A stretch of 64,000 nt of DNA from Shewanella sp. 1CM18E (GTDB taxonomy: Bacteria; Pseudomonadota; Gammaproteobacteria; Enterobacterales; Shewanellaceae), in the NCBI RefSeq assembly GCF_023161665.1, contig NZ_JALNTW010000017.1, positions 28,435-92,434 on the forward strand, in the 5' to 3' direction. The position numbers and the translations under genes are program-made. This document shows positions 51,864 through 61,099 of the stretch, one piece after another; positions within the stretch are counted from its first letter, which is position 1, and each line of letters opens with the position of its first letter. Below the pieces are notes generated by a model. The model was given only the letters and a program-made list of their open reading frames with translations. It was not told where the DNA came from and ran no database searches.

Positions 51864-54130
51864 TGAGTGATGCGATAGATTTAAGCCTTGATGGCGTAGA
51901 GCAAATGCCTCTGCGCCGCTTCACGGAAGAGGCATATCTGAACTATTCCATGTATGTCATCATGGACCGTGCATTGCCGCATATTGGCGATGGACTCAAA
52001 CCGGTTCAGAGACGTATTGTCTACGCCATGAGTGAGCTTGGCTTATCTGCTCAATCTAAGCATAAGAAATCAGCACGTACCGTCGGTGATGTACTGGGTA
52101 AATACCATCCCCATGGTGATAGCGCCTGTTACGAAGCTATGGTGTTGATGGCTCAGCCGTTTTCATATCGCTACCCATTGGTAGATGGTCAAGGTAACTG
52201 GGGCGCGCCAGATGATCCTAAGTCATTTGCGGCAATGCGTTATACCGAGGCGAGATTATCTAAATTTTCGGAAGTACTGCTAAGTGAGCTTGGCCAAGGT
52301 ACGGTTGATTGGGGCGTTAACTTTGACGGCACCATGAAGGAGCCGCTGGTTTTACCTGCACGCCTACCGCACATTTTGCTTAATGGTATTACCGGTATTG
52401 CAGTTGGTATGGCAACCGATGTTCCTCCTCATAACGCTAAAGAGCTTGTTGGTGCTTGTGTTGAGCTACTTGATAATCCAAAGGCAGATCTTCCACGTTT
52501 AATGGAGTTTGTGCCTGGCCCTGATTACCCGACAGAAGCTGAGATTATTACCTCTAAAGCGGATATCGCTAAGATCTACCAAACAGGCCGTGGCTCGATT
52601 AAGACCCGCGCTGTTTATACTGTTGAGAACGGTGAAGTCGTGATTACCGCGCTGCCGCATCAAGCGAGTGGCGGTAAGATTTTAGAGCAGATCGCTAATC
52701 AAATGCAGGCGAAGAAGTTACCTATGGTAACGGATCTACGCGATGAGTCAGATCATGAGAACCCTGTACGGATTGTTGTCGTTCCGCGTTCTAATCGCGT
52801 TGACTGTGACCAGATGATGGCGCACTTATTTGCTACAACAGATCTAGAAAAAAGCTACCGCGTTAACCTAAACGTACTTGGGTTAAATGGCCGTCCTCAA
52901 GTTAAAGGCTTATTGCAGCTACTAACTGAGTGGCTAGAGTTTAGAATGACTACGGTTAAGCGCCGTTTAGAGTTCCGTTTAGACAAGGTGCTGTCACGCT
53001 TACATATTCTTGATGCGTTAATGATCGCCTTTTTGAATATTGATGAAGTGATAGAGATCATTCGTTATAACGACGATCCCAAAGCTGAATTGATTAGGCG
53101 TTTTGATTTATCGGATAAGCAAGCTGACGCGATCTTAGATTTAAAATTACGTCACTTAGCCAAGCTTGAAGAGTTTAAGATTAAAGCTGAGCAAAGCGAA
53201 TTAGAAGCCGAGCGTGATAAGTTACAGCTATTGCTAAGCTCTGAGCGCCGTATGAAGACGCTGATCAAAAAAGAATTGCTCAAAGATGGCGAAGACTATG
53301 GTGACGCACGTCGTTCACCATTAGTTGAGCGAACAGAGTCAAGAGCACTTACTGAGCAAGAACTGGTACCTGCAGAATCAGTGACTGTTGTGCTATCTGA
53401 AAAAGGCTGGGTGCGCAGCGCTAAAGGCCATGATGTTGATGGTCAAAATCTATCTTATAAAGCGGGCGATAGTTTCTTACGTTCAGCGCAGGGCCGCAGT
53501 AATCAGCCAAGTGTATTTATCGACACTTCCGGCCGAGCTTTTGCAACAGATACACATACTTTGCCGTCCGCCCGTTCTCAGGGCGAGCCGATCACTACGC
53601 GCTTTAATTTAGCCCCTGGTGCAACGATGGAGCACGTTTTACTGTCTGATGAAGAGCAGTGCTACCTACTAGCTTCTGATGCTGGCTACGGCTTTATCTG
53701 CGCTAATAAAGACATGGTATCGCGTAACAAAGCGGGTAAAGCGCTATTGAGCTTGCCGACTAATGCCAAGGTGTTGCTGCCAAGAAAGGTGGATAAGTCG
53801 AAACCAAGTTCGATATTAGCCATTACTAATGAAGGTCGCATGTTGCTGTTCTCACTTGATGCATTGCCGCAATTGTCTAAGGGTAAGGGTAATAAGATTA
53901 TCGGTATTCCGACTGAGCGCGCTAAGAATCGTGAAGAGTGGTTACTGCACTTGAATGTGATCCCTGAAGATATGTCAGTGACCTTATGGGCTGGCAAACG
54001 CAAGCTAACATTAAAGCCTAGCGATTTAGAGCATTATCGCGGTGAACGCGGCCGTCGTGGTGCTAAGTTGCCACGTGGCTTGCAACGTGTAGATAGCGTT
54101 GAGCTTGGTGACGGTGAGCCAGTGGTTTAA
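51863..54130 (+). CDS. parC: DNA topoisomerase IV subunit A (ParC)
   Basis: DNA-cleaving subunit of topoisomerase IV. The 755-residue product has the winged-helix and tower domains with the catalytic tyrosine in AAMRYTEARLSKF (about residue 122). The quinolone-resistance region reads KYHPHGDSACYEAM: serine and glutamate are both wild type, so no resistance change is apparent. A long coiled coil and a degenerate C-terminal beta-pinwheel follow. It overlaps the preceding gene by one base (TAATG). Confidence 0.97.
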   Translation: MSDAIDLSLDGVEQMPLRRFTEEAYLNYSMYVIMDRALPHIGDGLKPVQRRIVYAMSELGLSAQSKHKKSARTVGDVLGKYHPHGDSACYEAMVLMAQPFSYRYPLVDGQGNWGAPDDPKSFAAMRYTEARLSKFSEVLLSELGQGTVDWGVNFDGTMKEPLVLPARLPHILLNGITGIAVGMATDVPPHNAKELVGACVELLDNPKADLPRLMEFVPGPDYPTEAEIITSKADIAKIYQTGRGSIKTRAVYTVENGEVVITALPHQASGGKILEQIANQMQAKKLPMVTDLRDESDHENPVRIVVVPRSNRVDCDQMMAHLFATTDLEKSYRVNLNVLGLNGRPQVKGLLQLLTEWLEFRMTTVKRRLEFRLDKVLSRLHILDALMIAFLNIDEVIEIIRYNDDPKAELIRRFDLSDKQADAILDLKLRHLAKLEEFKIKAEQSELEAERDKLQLLLSSERRMKTLIKKELLKDGEDYGDARRSPLVERTESRALTEQELVPAESVTVVLSEKGWVRSAKGHDVDGQNLSYKAGDSFLRSAQGRSNQPSVFIDTSGRAFATDTHTLPSARSQGEPITTRFNLAPGATMEHVLLSDEEQCYLLASDAGYGFICANKDMVSRNKAGKALLSLPTNAKVLLPRKVDKSKPSSILAITNEGRMLLFSLDALPQLSKGKGNKIIGIPTERAKNREEWLLHLNVIPEDMSVTLWAGKRKLTLKPSDLEHYRGERGRRGAKLPRGLQRVDSVELGDGEPVV

Positions 54131-54149
54131 GTTAATACAAACCGAAATA

Positions 54150-54180
54150 AAAAATGCAGCCAAATGGCTGCATTTTTATT
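54150..54180 (+). terminator. Rho-independent terminator after parC
   Basis: AAAATGCAGCC and GGCTGCATTTT pair over an AAAT loop, followed by TATT; A- and T-rich flanks make it usable in both directions. Confidence 0.88.
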
Positions 54181-54237
54181 GGAAGTCGCTAAATTATTGA
54201 GGCCACTTATGCTGGCCGACATTTAATACTGATTGTA

Positions 54238-54429
54238 TTAAGCAACTTCGTAAAAGTTGGGCTCGATATCAACTTGCTTCTGGATGATTTGTGTTGCCAT
54301 CTTGGCGCATTTACCGCATTGGTCAGCAACTCCAAGTCGCTTTTTAACATCGGCAAGTGACATATCGCCTTGGCTAACAGCTTCTTTGATTTGCGTATCA
54401 GTAATTGCGTGACATAGACAAACGTACAT
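54238..54429 (-). CDS. bfd: Bacterioferritin-associated ferredoxin Bfd
   Basis: [2Fe-2S] ferredoxin that reduces bacterioferritin and mobilises stored iron. The 63-residue protein has the four ligand cysteines in the BFD pattern: C4 and C6 (VCLCHAIT), C38 and C41 (QCGKCAKM). Length is normal. A good Fur box about 40-55 bp upstream predicts induction under iron limitation. Bacterioferritin genes are not in this window. Confidence 0.93.
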   Translation of the reverse strand: MYVCLCHAITDTQIKEAVSQGDMSLADVKKRLGVADQCGKCAKMATQIIQKQVDIEPNFYEVA

Positions 54430-54469
54430 GAAATATCATCTCTAAATCGAACATAGCCCGAAGTATAAA

Positions 54470-54484
54470 TGAAAATAATTCTCA
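54470..54484 (-). promoter_or_regulatory. Fur box in the bfd promoter
   Basis: TGAAAAT-A-ATTCTCA matches the 7-1-7 Fur consensus (TGATAAT-N-ATTATCA) at 12 of 14 positions. On the minus strand it sits between a weak -35 (TTAGCA) and a -10 TATACT, so bound Fur would block bfd transcription. Confidence 0.75.
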
Positions 54485-54782
54485 ATGCTAATAACTGCTG
54501 AATATAATTATTGGCTAATTCAATTACCGCAGTTATTAAAAAGCGTGCCTATATCACGCTTTGCTGATATTTGCGCTCGGCGTCAGTATTCACCTTAATT
54601 TTTGTTAAATCAGTTTGCAGCTAAAGCTATTGTTGCAGCAAACCGCATAGGGGTTATGCCAATCCGTATTAGTAGTTGATCTAACAAGAGCGCTTTTTGG
54701 CAAACTAATTTAAGGCGATTAGCTGAAATAATGGCTATTGCCTCATCTCGCTGAACGCACAAATCTTTATACTGAATTGGTA
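54485..54782. other. Intergenic region between bfd promoter and the GhrA-like gene
   Basis: About 300 bp with no gene. It contains a possible small inverted-repeat-bounded element (54657-54788) and AT-rich DNA upstream of the bfd promoter. Confidence 0.45.
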
Positions 54783-54788
54783 TTAGTA
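54657..54788. repeat. Possible MITE-like element with imperfect terminal inverted repeats
   Basis: The left end reads TGCCAATCCGTATTAGTA; the right end, on the other strand, reads TACTAATACCAATTCAGTAT. Both share the CCAAT...GTAT core as imperfect inverted repeats about 130 bp apart. The right end recurs as copy A at 32545-32567. No coding capacity. The right end covers the last codons of the neighbouring gene. Confidence 0.4.
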
Positions 54789-55709
54789 TCCGCGTTCAAA
54801 ATGGACTCTATGAGACAGTTTTTCGCCTTTAATCCATTTGTGAAAGTTTTCAGAAAAGATTTCCACCACTTGTTCTGGAAAACTAGGGGCAGCAATATGC
54901 GGAGTGATTACCACATTATCTAACGACCAAATTGGGTGTTCTTCAGGTAACGGCTCTTGGTTGAATACATCTAAAATGGCTTGCTGCTCAGGGTGTTTAA
55001 TAAGCTGCAAATATAACGCGTCCAAATCGAGCACATCACCGCGTCCCAGGTTGAATAACACAACTTCTTCTTTTAAAAGCGATAAGGTTTGTGGATTTAA
55101 CGCCCCTTTGGTTTCTGGTGTACTCGGTAAAATACTCGCTACGGCATCGGCGCGGGCCAGGTAATGGGTTAAGTTAGCTAAGGTATCGACTTCATCAAAG
55201 CCGCGAGTGGGTTTCGCGCCGCGATTAATGCCAATCACATGCATGCCGAAATGCTTGGCGGTTTGCGCAATATGTTTAGCGATAGAGCCGGTGCCGAGTA
55301 ACAGTAAGGTTTGGCCTTGAAGCGTCTTAAAACTGCCTGGTAACCAGACTTTTTGGTCTTGCTGAGTTTTATATTTTTTATGCTCACGTTGATAGGCGAG
55401 CAGGTAACCAAACAAGTACTCACTCATCAGTGGGCCAAAAATGCCCCTAACATTGGTGAGTTCATAATCTTTGCGTTGTCTTGGTTTAACCAGCGCATCA
55501 ACGCCAGCAAAGGTTGACTGCATCCATTTCAAGTTAGCGGCGTGAGGCAGTAAAGGTGCAGCAAGCTTAGGCTCTGCTAGCCAGATATCGGCATTAAATA
55601 TCCCCTGAGGATCGTCATCTAATATGATGGTATCTGGCAGGTGACACGAATTTAATAGTTGGCGATAGCGCTCATTCTCTCTGGTGAGCAAGAGTAACTT
55701 GTGTCCCAT
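54783..55709 (-). CDS. D-2-hydroxyacid dehydrogenase, GhrA-like
   Basis: NAD(P)-dependent 2-hydroxyacid dehydrogenase of 308 residues, similar in layout to glyoxylate/hydroxypyruvate reductase A. The nucleotide-binding glycine motif is LLLLGTGSIAKHIA (about residue 138). Catalytic residues lie in FNLGRGDVLD (Arg), the Glu region DVFNQEPLPEEHP and the His in VVITPHIAAPS. It ends HFERGY, like the family. The exact substrate is not determinable. Its stop codon falls inside a repeat end. Confidence 0.87.
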   Translation of the reverse strand: MGHKLLLLTRENERYRQLLNSCHLPDTIILDDDPQGIFNADIWLAEPKLAAPLLPHAANLKWMQSTFAGVDALVKPRQRKDYELTNVRGIFGPLMSEYLFGYLLAYQREHKKYKTQQDQKVWLPGSFKTLQGQTLLLLGTGSIAKHIAQTAKHFGMHVIGINRGAKPTRGFDEVDTLANLTHYLARADAVASILPSTPETKGALNPQTLSLLKEEVVLFNLGRGDVLDLDALYLQLIKHPEQQAILDVFNQEPLPEEHPIWSLDNVVITPHIAAPSFPEQVVEIFSENFHKWIKGEKLSHRVHFERGY

Positions 55710-55757
55710 ACTAACTCCCTTTATTCTACATTTACCTGAGATTTAACTTACTGAAAA

Positions 55758-56102
55758 ATGTCTGACTTTATTACTAAGCTCATTGCGTTGTTAAACTATT
55801 TAGGCGGATTTATCGCCCCATGGCTTACCGAAGTCGCAACAGCCATTATAGCTTGTTGTTTGGTTGTTTTTGGCGCTGACATAAATCGTTTTTTACGCCG
55901 TTACTTTGCTGGTCGCTCATTTTTATTGCGCACGCTAATCTTTGTTATCGTCAATGCTTTCGGCTACGGCCTAATCATTATTCATTTAAGCCCATTGTTG
56001 GCGCAATATATGGCAAAAATACCAGCCCACTGGCTGTTTGTATTAGTCGTTGCCATTTTCTTCGCGATAGGTAGCTGGGCGCAACGTAATAGGCAAGTTT
56101 AA
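55758..56102 (+). CDS. DUF3392 family membrane protein
   Basis: 114-residue inner-membrane protein with three predicted helices (about residues 10-40, 58-78 and 88-106). It fits DUF3392, found mainly in Shewanella, Vibrio and relatives. Function unknown. It is divergent from the GhrA-like gene with a 48-bp gap. Confidence 0.78.
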   Translation: MSDFITKLIALLNYLGGFIAPWLTEVATAIIACCLVVFGADINRFLRRYFAGRSFLLRTLIFVIVNAFGYGLIIIHLSPLLAQYMAKIPAHWLFVLVVAIFFAIGSWAQRNRQV

Positions 56103-56240
56103 ATAGCGATTATATTGATTGATATAAACCCTAAGCTGCTAATTTCAGTCTAGTTTATATTGCTGGCTTTGCGCAAATATAGTCACTAGCTAACCGAATG
56201 TTAGCTACAAATGCTAGTTATAAAAGCTGGCTATTAAAGC

Positions 56241-56930
56241 TTAACCTAAATGCTGGATAGCTCTATCAGGGTAGTTGGTAAATATGCCATCAACACCCAT
56301 GCGTTTTAGCATATCCTGATCCTCAAGATTATCGACGGTATAAACATACACTTTGGCACCGCGCTGGTGGGCATCATCCACCATTTCTTGGGTAGTGAAA
56401 CTCAGTCCTAGATGGATTGAATAGGCGTCGAGCTGAGTCACTATAGCCGCTAAGTCGAGTGGTACGCCCTCTATCAATGGGGCGATAAAAGCATTTGGGT
56501 ATTGCTGTTTGAAACTGGCTAAAAATCTATGATTAAAAGACGAGATAAGTAGCTTTTCTGCCGTGTAATCAAGTTCGCTAATCAGTGTTGGGTAAAGTGC
56601 GATAAATGCATCGAGGCAGCCAAGACCTTTTAGTTCGATATTAACTAAGGTGTTATGAGGACGAAGTAATTGCAATACCTGCATTAAGGTTGGTATTGGC
56701 TCACCATCAATGCTTAGCTGTTTTAACTGTGCTTTAGTCATCGTTTCAATTAGACCAAAGCCAGTGCTTTTAGGCTCTAGCCGTCTATCATGAAACACAT
56801 AAAGCTCATCTTCTACCAGATGAATATCGAGCTCAACCGCAGTCGCACCTAACTCTATCGACTTGGCAAAAGCGGCCAAGCTATTTTCAGCAACGTAGCC
56901 GCTAGCTCCGCGGTGAGCAAAAATCTTCAT
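56241..56930 (-). CDS. Glycerophosphodiester phosphodiesterase (GDPD family)
   Basis: TIM-barrel phosphodiesterase of 229 residues that cleaves glycerophosphodiesters to glycerol 3-phosphate and an alcohol. Catalytic motifs are present: IFAHRGASGYVAENS (HRG...EN), VELDIHLVEDELYVFHDRRL (E, D and H ligands) and VNIELKG. There is no signal peptide, so it is cytoplasmic like UgpQ. It lies 21 bp after the mechanosensitive-channel gene on the same strand and may be co-transcribed. Confidence 0.92.
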   Translation of the reverse strand: MKIFAHRGASGYVAENSLAAFAKSIELGATAVELDIHLVEDELYVFHDRRLEPKSTGFGLIETMTKAQLKQLSIDGEPIPTLMQVLQLLRPHNTLVNIELKGLGCLDAFIALYPTLISELDYTAEKLLISSFNHRFLASFKQQYPNAFIAPLIEGVPLDLAAIVTQLDAYSIHLGLSFTTQEMVDDAHQRGAKVYVYTVDNLEDQDMLKRMGVDGIFTNYPDRAIQHLG

Positions 56931-56951
56931 AATGGTCCCATTTAGCTTAAG

Positions 56952-59900
56952 TTAGCTTCTGATTAGGTTTTGTACGTCTTTACTTTGGCTTGATGACAAA
57001 TGCACTTCAAGCTGAGGGTATGCCAGTACTAAGTTATTTTCATTTAACTTCTTAGTGATCTGCTTATGCAATTTGTGCTTTAACGGCCAGCGAGCGCCCA
57101 TATCTTTGGCGTAAGCTCTGACTTCAAAGTCTTGAGTGTGTTGACCAAAGCCTGCAAACCAGACTTCTGGCTCTGGTGAAAGTAGGGCATCATCGCACTC
57201 TTGTACGGCTTGATACAGCGCGGCTTCAACACGTGCAGGATCAGAATCCCTCGCAACCGAAACATAGACGATCACACGAGTAATTGGATCGGACAGTGAC
57301 CAGTTGATCAATTGCTCGGTAATAAAGGCCTTGTTTGGCACGATGATCTCTTTGCGATCCCAGTCAACAATGGTGGTGGCGCGGATCTGAATTTTACTCA
57401 CTGTACCTGTTAGATCGCGTATGGTGACGGTATCGCCAATGCGCACAGGTTTTTCAAACAGGATGATTAAGCCTGAGATAAAGTTAGCGAAGATCTCTTG
57501 TAGACCAAAACCTAAGCCAACCGATAAGGCGGCAACTAGCCATTGTAGCTTTGACCATTCCATCCCCAATGTTGAGAAACCGCTTAATACACCAAACAAT
57601 ACAACTAAATAGCGGCTTACCGTGGTTAAAGCAAAGCCTGTACCTTGGCTTAAATCGAGTCGTTGTAAAATCGTTAGCTCAATCAGGCCGGGCAAGTTGG
57701 TGGCGATCATCATCGAGAAACCGACAATAATCAACGACAGTAATAAAGACTTCAGCGTGATTGGCAGTTGCTGCTCAATACCATTAACCGTGGTGTTACT
57801 CGACCATAAAGTCACGCCATCAAGTAATGAAAATAGTGCTGTATGGGTCTGAGTCCAAAGGCCTACAATACTGGCTAAAAACGCCAGCAATAAAAGCGAG
57901 CGAACTAAGCCTAAAGACTGGCTTGAGATTGTTTCTAGATCAACGATAGGCTCTTCATAGGTATCAGTTTGATCGCCAACACTAACTTCACCTTTTTCAC
58001 GTTGCGCCAATACCTCAGCACGTTTTGCTTTAGCACGCTCAAAGGCAATTCGACGCCGTTCTATTAGCATCCAACGTTTGATTAGGTGATACAGCAATAA
58101 AAAGCCTAAACCAAAGACTAAAGAGAGTTGTAGCTGTAAGAACATTTGGAATGCGGTGTAGTAGTAACCTTGGAATGCTAGCACCGCGCAGGCAACAGGC
58201 ATAATAATCAGCATTGCCCACAATAACTTTTGAATGAGCTTCTTATTTTTGCTGTGCTCTTCTGTTGTTTGCTTGTTGGATAAACTGAGCATGTCTTTGT
58301 AGAACCAAAACAGCATCAAACAGAAAATAATAAACGCACCACGGCCAAGACTGTTACGCACCAGTGAGGTGTCGATGATTTCGGTAAAGGCCATAATCGC
58401 AAAGAATGGTGTTGCCATTAGGGTAAACTGTTTAAAGCGTACTTGGCCTGAACGTACTAGGCTTTGTGGCGCTTTAAAGTGGTTTATTAGCAAGCCTCTG
58501 TCTAATGCTAGCAAGAAGATAAAGCGATAAAGCTGGTACAAGATCCCTGAGGCTAAGATCCCCATACCAACAGCCGACACGAAGTTGTGGCTAGATTGAT
58601 AGAAAATCACCCCTGCTAACACAATAGGCAGTGGCTTAAGCAAACTGTAGCCAAATGAGTTTATTAATACGTGGAAAGTATAAATAAACTTATCTTGGGT
58701 AACGTTACCCACAAATGGAAGCTCTCGGCGCATAGCCGATTTAAATCTTGGGGTTAAAATATCTTGCGCCAGCATACTGACCACAAACAAGATCAACCAC
58801 CAAGACCAAAGCGTACTTTGTTCATCAAAGGAGCTTTGCATCTGGCTCCAAGGTGCTTGTTGTAGCATCCATTGAATACTTTGATGTAAGTCTGTGATCC
58901 ATAAACTGCCGATGCTATTAGCGTTCGGTACCCAGAAAAGGTGTTCGTTTAGAATGCTTTTCAGGGTGAGGTATTGCTGATTTAGCTGCTCATAGCTCAC
59001 TCTTAGATCTGCTAGTTCACTTAAGTATTGATCGTAGCTTTGAATAAGCTGTTGTAATAGCAATGCCTGAGAAGATAACAACTTAGCTTGTAATGAGTCA
59101 CTGGCCCCCATTTCTGTTACTAATTGGCTATTAAGCGTTTGCGCCTGCTCGATTTGATATCGGGCTAATCGGGTGTTTGCTATTTCACTTTGCACCGGAT
59201 CTTGACTAGGAGGCTTAGGCAAGGCTTGGAGCATTTGTAAAAAGCGCTCACCAAAAGCCGAGTTTAGTTTGATCCAACCTATTTGCTGCTGAATAGTGGT
59301 TAGCTGCTTAGCTTGGGCTTGATATTGGGCTTCAGCTTGTTCTTGCTGGCCTAAGGTTTGGCTAATTTTATGATTTAACTGCTTAAGGTTCTCACCATAA
59401 ATTAAGTTGTTGTCGCTTAGCTCTTGTGCGATAGGATCATAATTCTTATCGCTTGGTAATAAGCTGCCAGCTATCGCGGCTTCAGTTTGAGCTTGCCTTT
59501 GCTTAACCACTTGTTGGTTTAAGTGCTCAATTAATAATTCTTGTTGGGCAAGTTGCTCGCGCACCAATTTTAGCTGTAGTTGATTTAAATCAATCTCTTT
59601 TTGACTGCTGGCTAACAACGCCTCCAGCGTAGTCACGTGTTGCTGATAAAGCGCACCTTGAGCAAGTAATATCTGTTCGGCAATAGTTTGCTCGTTAGAA
59701 ATGCGGATCTTTTTATGCTTTTGTAATGTTGCACGAGCTTCGACTAATGCGTCAGGCAGGGCGTTATGAGACTTAATTAAGCCATTTATTTTTTGGCTTA
59801 GACTAATCTCAACTTCTTTTAATTCAGATAAGCGCAGGTAAGCCAGTGAAGCTTGTTGATTGATATCTTGCTGTGGAGAGGCGGTTAAACCTTGCTTAGC

Positions 59901-60137
59901 TTCTTCGATTTGCGCTAATAAGTTTTGCTTGTGCTCGTTATAGTTACGTAGCAAATCTTGAGCATTGGTCGCAGTTAATACTAAATCATTGGTTTTTTCC
60001 TGCAACAAGGTTAACTGCTCTTGTGGCGTTGATTCAGTATTTGTTGGTGAAAGGCCTAAGCGTTTTTCAATTTGCAGCGGATTAGCGCTGGCGGAGGCGA
60101 CAAATAAACACAGGACAAGCAATAAAAAACGATACAT
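56952..60137 (-). CDS. Large MscK/KefA-type mechanosensitive channel
   Basis: Inner-membrane channel of the MscS superfamily with a large periplasmic region, about 1061 residues. Order: signal peptide (MYRFLLLVLCLFVASASA), a Gln-rich coiled-coil periplasmic domain (about 20-440), a cluster of about eight extra helices (about 450-790), then the MscS core with GLGFGLQEIFANFISGLIIL as the pore-lining helix, GDTVTIRDLTGTV and a beta/alpha cytoplasmic vestibule. The start is uncertain: the ATG at 60137 gives the cleanest signal peptide, while ATG 60173 or TTG 60182 are possible. None has a strong ribosome-binding site. Confidence 0.88.
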   Translation of the reverse strand: MYRFLLLVLCLFVASASANPLQIEKRLGLSPTNTESTPQEQLTLLQEKTNDLVLTATNAQDLLRNYNEHKQNLLAQIEEAKQGLTASPQQDINQQASLAYLRLSELKEVEISLSQKINGLIKSHNALPDALVEARATLQKHKKIRISNEQTIAEQILLAQGALYQQHVTTLEALLASSQKEIDLNQLQLKLVREQLAQQELLIEHLNQQVVKQRQAQTEAAIAGSLLPSDKNYDPIAQELSDNNLIYGENLKQLNHKISQTLGQQEQAEAQYQAQAKQLTTIQQQIGWIKLNSAFGERFLQMLQALPKPPSQDPVQSEIANTRLARYQIEQAQTLNSQLVTEMGASDSLQAKLLSSQALLLQQLIQSYDQYLSELADLRVSYEQLNQQYLTLKSILNEHLFWVPNANSIGSLWITDLHQSIQWMLQQAPWSQMQSSFDEQSTLWSWWLILFVVSMLAQDILTPRFKSAMRRELPFVGNVTQDKFIYTFHVLINSFGYSLLKPLPIVLAGVIFYQSSHNFVSAVGMGILASGILYQLYRFIFLLALDRGLLINHFKAPQSLVRSGQVRFKQFTLMATPFFAIMAFTEIIDTSLVRNSLGRGAFIIFCLMLFWFYKDMLSLSNKQTTEEHSKNKKLIQKLLWAMLIIMPVACAVLAFQGYYYTAFQMFLQLQLSLVFGLGFLLLYHLIKRWMLIERRRIAFERAKAKRAEVLAQREKGEVSVGDQTDTYEEPIVDLETISSQSLGLVRSLLLLAFLASIVGLWTQTHTALFSLLDGVTLWSSNTTVNGIEQQLPITLKSLLLSLIIVGFSMMIATNLPGLIELTILQRLDLSQGTGFALTTVSRYLVVLFGVLSGFSTLGMEWSKLQWLVAALSVGLGFGLQEIFANFISGLIILFEKPVRIGDTVTIRDLTGTVSKIQIRATTIVDWDRKEIIVPNKAFITEQLINWSLSDPITRVIVYVSVARDSDPARVEAALYQAVQECDDALLSPEPEVWFAGFGQHTQDFEVRAYAKDMGARWPLKHKLHKQITKKLNENNLVLAYPQLEVHLSSSQSKDVQNLIRS

Positions 60138-60205
60138 GGTAAGAGTTTGAGCAAGCAAAAAAGACTTACTCATAGTAGCCAAGTTATCGAGATAAATAAA
60201 TCGCT

Positions 60206-61084
60206 CTAAGCAGTCTTTTTTACGCTATTTGATCTGTGACTTTGTTGGGTTTCAAATAAGGCGGTTACAACAACTAAAGTCCCGCCAACAATAGTGTTGA
60301 GCGCTAAATCCTCACCCAGTAAAAACAGTGCTAAAACGGCGCCGTAAAAAGGCTGTAAGCAAGAGACTAAGCCGACGGTTTTTGCACTTAATAATCTAAG
60401 AGCTGAAGTGAATAATGCGTGTGGCGCAGCGGTAAATACCACCCCCAACAATATGATAAGCCACCATACATTTTGCTCTATGCTACTAAGTTCTACATTC
60501 AGCCAAGGGGCAAGAAAAACAACAGCAACAGAGGTTTGATAAAGCATGGCTTGTTGACCACTATATGCAGAGAAGTAACGTTTATGCAGTAGGTTACGAG
60601 CAGTAAATAGTGCGGCTGATAAAATACCAATCGCAATACCTAGAGTGACATCATTACCTAGACTTGCTTCAGGGATTAATAAAGCCACACCAATTAATAC
60701 CGCAATACCGCTGATAACATCGGTTAATTTCAGCTTAGTTTTGGTCACTATGGGTTCGATTAAAACCGTCATTACCGGATAAGTGAAAAACGCGATCATG
60801 CCAATTGCTACTGATGACAACTGCATTGAGGCAAAGTAGGTAACCCAGTGTAGGCTGACTATAACGCCTAGCCCGATGGCAATGAGGTAATCTTTGGTTG
60901 CACTAAGACGGATAGATTGTTTGCTGAGCTTTACGATAAGTGCCAGCACGGTAGCAGCAACCACGCAGCGAAGCAGGGTGATATCGAGTGCGCTAAGAGG
61001 GATAAGCTTGGAGAATAACGCGGTACCACCAAATAGTAGTACCGCGAAGTGAAGTTCTAACAGCCCTGTTTTTTTACTGTCCAT
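60206..61084 (-). CDS. EamA-family DMT-superfamily transporter
   Basis: 292-residue inner-membrane protein with ten predicted helices in two EamA halves, related to RhaT/YdcZ-type metabolite exporters. Conserved features are a small-residue-rich helix 1 (LLFGGTALFSKLIPL), the 'TLLRCVVAATVLALIV' segment and the second-half motif QPFYGAVLALFLLGEDL. Substrate unknown. It lies 15 bp downstream of psd on the same strand. Confidence 0.87.
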   Translation of the reverse strand: MDSKKTGLLELHFAVLLFGGTALFSKLIPLSALDITLLRCVVAATVLALIVKLSKQSIRLSATKDYLIAIGLGVIVSLHWVTYFASMQLSSVAIGMIAFFTYPVMTVLIEPIVTKTKLKLTDVISGIAVLIGVALLIPEASLGNDVTLGIAIGILSAALFTARNLLHKRYFSAYSGQQAMLYQTSVAVVFLAPWLNVELSSIEQNVWWLIILLGVVFTAAPHALFTSALRLLSAKTVGLVSCLQPFYGAVLALFLLGEDLALNTIVGGTLVVVTALFETQQSHRSNSVKKTA

Positions 61085-61099
61085 GCAGTCCTTGAGAAA

